A stretch of DNA of 64,000 nucleotides from Planctomycetota bacterium (GTDB lineage: Bacteria > Planctomycetota > MHYJ01 > JACPTZ01): NCBI GenBank assembly GCA_016192525.1, contig JACPTZ010000073.1, positions 19,043 to 83,042 on the forward strand. The letters are read 5' to 3'. Each line of letters opens with the position of its first letter. The first letter of the stretch is position 1. The notes beneath the pieces are model-generated. The model had not been told where the DNA came from, made no database searches, and worked only from the letters and a program-made list of their open reading frames with translations. A program made the position numbers and the translations under genes. Positions 61,994-64,000 of the stretch are shown piece after piece.

Positions 61994-62023
61994 ATCTTAG
62001 CCGCCGTCCCCCCCCTTCATCAA
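61994..62023 (-). promoter_or_regulatory. tRNA-Glu promoter
   Basis: On the minus strand TTGATG (complement at 62018-62023), 18-bp spacer, TAAGAT (61994-61999), 35 nt before the tRNA 5' end. Confidence 0.6.
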
Positions 62024-62067
62024 GGTTTTCCGCGCGCCGCGCGGGGCGGGCCCACGTCTCGCGTCCC

Positions 62068-62097
62068 TTGCACGATCCCCCCGTTGGGGACTACAAT
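62068..62097 (+). promoter_or_regulatory. mrp promoter
   Basis: TTGCAC (62068-62073), 18-bp spacer, TACAAT (62092-62097), 50 nt before the mrp ATG. It is back-to-back with the tRNA promoter. Confidence 0.6.
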
Positions 62098-62146
62098 CGG
62101 ATTCGCCGGCGCCAGCTCGAGCGTCCCCCCGAACAAGGATCCCATC

Positions 62147-63598
62147 ATGCCCACCCCCGGCGGACCGCCCGCGGAGAAGGTCATCCTCGAGGCCCTGCGC
62201 ACCGTCCATGAACCCGATCTGCGGCGGGACATCGTCTCACTGAAATTCGTGAAGGCCGTGGAGGTGCGGGGACCCGCCGTGCGGATCCGGATCACGCTCC
62301 CCTACCCCACCCTCAGTCTCAAGGACCAGCTGCGGCAGGAGTGCGCGGCGAAGGTGCGGACGCTCCCGGGGGTGGACGCCGTCGAGGTGGAGGTCTCCAC
62401 CGACATCTCCTCCCGCCCCGGCCCGGCGGGCGAAATGGTCCCCGAAGTCCGGAACATCGTCGCGATCGCCAGCGGAAAGGGCGGGGTTGGAAAGTCAACC
62501 ACCTCGGCCAACCTCGCGCTCGCGCTGTCGTCGATGGGGGCGCGGGTAGGCCTGCTCGACGCCGACGTGTACGGCCCGAGCATCCCCGGCATGCTCGGCG
62601 TGACGGAGCGTCCCGAAGTGAATCCCGGGGGACGACTCCCCCCGATCGGGAAGCACGGAATATCGGTGATGTCCATGGGTCTCCTGGCCTCGCGCGAGAC
62701 TCCCGTCATCTGGCGGGGACCGATGGCGACGAAGCTCATCCAGCAGTTCCTGGGCGCCGTCGAGTGGGGCGCGCTCGACTACCTGCTCCTCGATCTTCCG
62801 CCGGGAACGGGCGATGTCCAGCTCACCATCACCCAGTCGGTCCCGCTCGCCGGCGCCGTGATCGTCTCGACCCCGCAGGACGTCGCCCTCCACATCGCGA
62901 TGAAGGGACTGAAGATGTTCCAGGACGTTCACGTCCCGATCGTGGGGATCGTCGAGAACATGAGCACCTTCGTCTGTCCGCACTGCGGAGAACGATCCGA
63001 CATCTTCCGCCACGGCGGGGCGCGGAAGATCTGCGGCGAGCGGGGGATTCCCTTTCTGGGAGAAATCCCCATCGACGGAGCCATTGTCCAGGCCGGCGAT
63101 GAGGGCCTGCCGACCGTCCTGCGCAACGCGGACGGCCCGGCGGCGACCGCCTACCGCGAGGTGGCCCGTCGCCTCGTCGCGGAGATCGGGCTGGCGAATC
63201 TGCTCGGGTCGGAGACCACCCGCCGCCCGCAGAAGGTGGGGGCCGCGAAGAGCGGGGTGCATCTCGACCTGAAGTGGGACGACGGACACCGGAGCCGCAT
63301 CGGCTACAGGCGGCTCCGGCTCGAATGTCCGTGTGCGGCGTGCATCGACGAGTGGACGCGCGAGCCGCGGCTCGATCCGAAGAGCGTGCCGGAACTCGTC
63401 CACCCGATCGAGGTCTCGTCGGTGGGCCGCTATGCGCTCGCCTTCAAATGGAGCGACGGCCACTCGTCCGGCATCTACACCTTTCAGCGGCTTCGCGACC
63501 TCTGCGAGTGCATCGAGTGCGGCGGGACCGAGGCGATCGAGCCGGAGGAGGAACCGGGTCCGCCTCCCCGCGCCGCCGGGGGGACGTTCGAGGTTTAG
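62147..63598 (+). CDS. mrp: Mrp/ApbC iron-sulfur carrier ATPase with C-terminal DUF971 domain
   Basis: P-loop ATPase that delivers Fe-S clusters, 483 residues. N-terminal MIP18/DUF59 domain (EKVILEALRTVHEPDLRRDI), then the Mrp domain with the deviant Walker A GKGGVGKSTTSANLALAL, LDADVYGPSIPGMLG, PPGTGDVQLTI and the CPHC cluster cysteines (FVCPHCGERS). The last 120 residues are a DUF971/GBBH-like N domain (LKWDDGHRSRIGYRRLRLEC, CAACIDEW, YALAFKWSDGHSSGIYTF). This three-domain form is known in several phyla. The ATG at 62147 follows AAGGATCCC; a promoter lies 50 nt upstream. Confidence 0.93.
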   Translation: MPTPGGPPAEKVILEALRTVHEPDLRRDIVSLKFVKAVEVRGPAVRIRITLPYPTLSLKDQLRQECAAKVRTLPGVDAVEVEVSTDISSRPGPAGEMVPEVRNIVAIASGKGGVGKSTTSANLALALSSMGARVGLLDADVYGPSIPGMLGVTERPEVNPGGRLPPIGKHGISVMSMGLLASRETPVIWRGPMATKLIQQFLGAVEWGALDYLLLDLPPGTGDVQLTITQSVPLAGAVIVSTPQDVALHIAMKGLKMFQDVHVPIVGIVENMSTFVCPHCGERSDIFRHGGARKICGERGIPFLGEIPIDGAIVQAGDEGLPTVLRNADGPAATAYREVARRLVAEIGLANLLGSETTRRPQKVGAAKSGVHLDLKWDDGHRSRIGYRRLRLECPCAACIDEWTREPRLDPKSVPELVHPIEVSSVGRYALAFKWSDGHSSGIYTFQRLRDLCECIECGGTEAIEPEEEPGPPPRAAGGTFEV

Positions 63599-63708
63599 GC
63601 GGGTGGGACGCGGCGCGCTTCAAGGCGATGGAGTGCGGCGCGAATGCGCCGCCTGTGAGGCAAGCCCTGCGAGTGATCCGTCGACTCTAATCGTGCGGGT
63701 GGTTCGCC

Positions 63709-63859
63709 GTTGTTGTTTCCCCCTCCCCGTAGGGGAGGGGGTAGGGGGAGGGGCGCAGCCTTTCCGCGTGCTGGCGCGCTCCCCCCTCCCTACCCTCCCC
63801 CTTCCTCCTTCGCTCTTCGGGCTACGGAGGACAGGTCGGGGGGAGGGAACAACAACAAG
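63709..63859. repeat. GC-rich inverted repeat after mrp
   Basis: Arms GTTGTTGTTTCCC (63709-63721) and GGGAACAACAAC (63845-63856), with inner runs GGGGAGGGGGTAGGGGGAGG and CCCCTCCCTACCCTCCCCC that can pair, form a hairpin of about 150 bp. It may end mrp transcripts or be a dispersed element. The rest of 63599-64000 has no gene; at 63951-63971 a smaller GCCGG/CCGGC palindrome and a CCCTGAGCGAG motif occur. Confidence 0.6.
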
Positions 63860-64000
63860 TAACTCGCGGAATAGGCGTTGACGGATCACTAGCCCGGATT
63901 ATTCACGAACGGGAGGTGCGTCTCCCCGGAAAACCGTCCGCCCTGAGCGAGCCGGCCTCCGTCCGGCCGGCGAGTCGAAGGGCCGGACCGCAACACCGTG

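Overview
The window is high-GC bacterial DNA. It most likely comes from the PVC superphylum, and Planctomycetota is my best guess. Four things point there: a pilus-like operon with a PilM-PilN fusion and a proline-rich lipoprotein secretin, resembling the Akkermansia Amuc_1098-1102 cluster; a Ser/Thr kinase with a large extra N-terminal region; a short Cys4 zinc-ribbon/membrane protein of a kind common in planctomycetes; and REP-like palindromes containing CCCACGGCGCAAGCCGTGGG. This is inference from gene content; no rRNA is present.

Region 1 (1-24,933) is ordinary chromosome, nearly all on the minus strand. In transcription order it holds accB-accC (fatty acid synthesis), an AmaP-like membrane protein, an NrnA-type DHH phosphoesterase overlapping a family-4 uracil-DNA glycosylase, the pilus-like operon (PilM/N fusion, PilO-like, FnIII-like membrane protein, terminator, secretin), a YHS lipoprotein, a GAF/PP2C phosphatase, a lone plus-strand secretin-domain lipoprotein, a thioredoxin-fold protein without CxxC, argC-argH with a frameshifted third gene, lysS, two small genes, a LolC/LolD-type exporter and a truncated Ser/Thr kinase.

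Region 2 (about 25,673-61,908) is an integrated element of about 36 kb. Its ends are a near-identical 26-bp direct repeat that matches the 3' end of a tRNA-Glu(CTC) gene. A large serine recombinase lies at the tRNA end, and its reading frame runs into the att core. The cargo is a glycosyltransferase fragment, a group-II-intron-like reverse transcriptase behind a structured leader, two related small proteins, a coupled operon (TPR protein, 101-aa protein, RecB/RNase H nuclease, SprT-like protease), a zinc-ribbon membrane protein, a GmrSD-like DUF262/HNH protein, a tyrosine recombinase, a frameshifted adenylate cyclase-ATPase-TPR regulator flanked by two copies of a small gene (one broken by a MITE), a diadenylate-cyclase-like protein, and a complete type 1 BREX system. 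The BREX genes are split into brxA-brxB-brxC (with promoter and terminator) and NYN-pglX / fic-pglZ-brxL, with a REP/MITE insertion between pglX and fic. A MerR-like regulator with a leaderless promoter is divergent from brxA.

Region 3 (61,884-64,000) returns to chromosome: tRNA-Glu with its own promoter, a three-domain Mrp/ApbC ATPase, and GC-rich inverted repeats. The island therefore looks like a defence island combining BREX, GmrSD-like restriction, possible cyclic-nucleotide signalling and an uncharacterised nuclease/protease operon.
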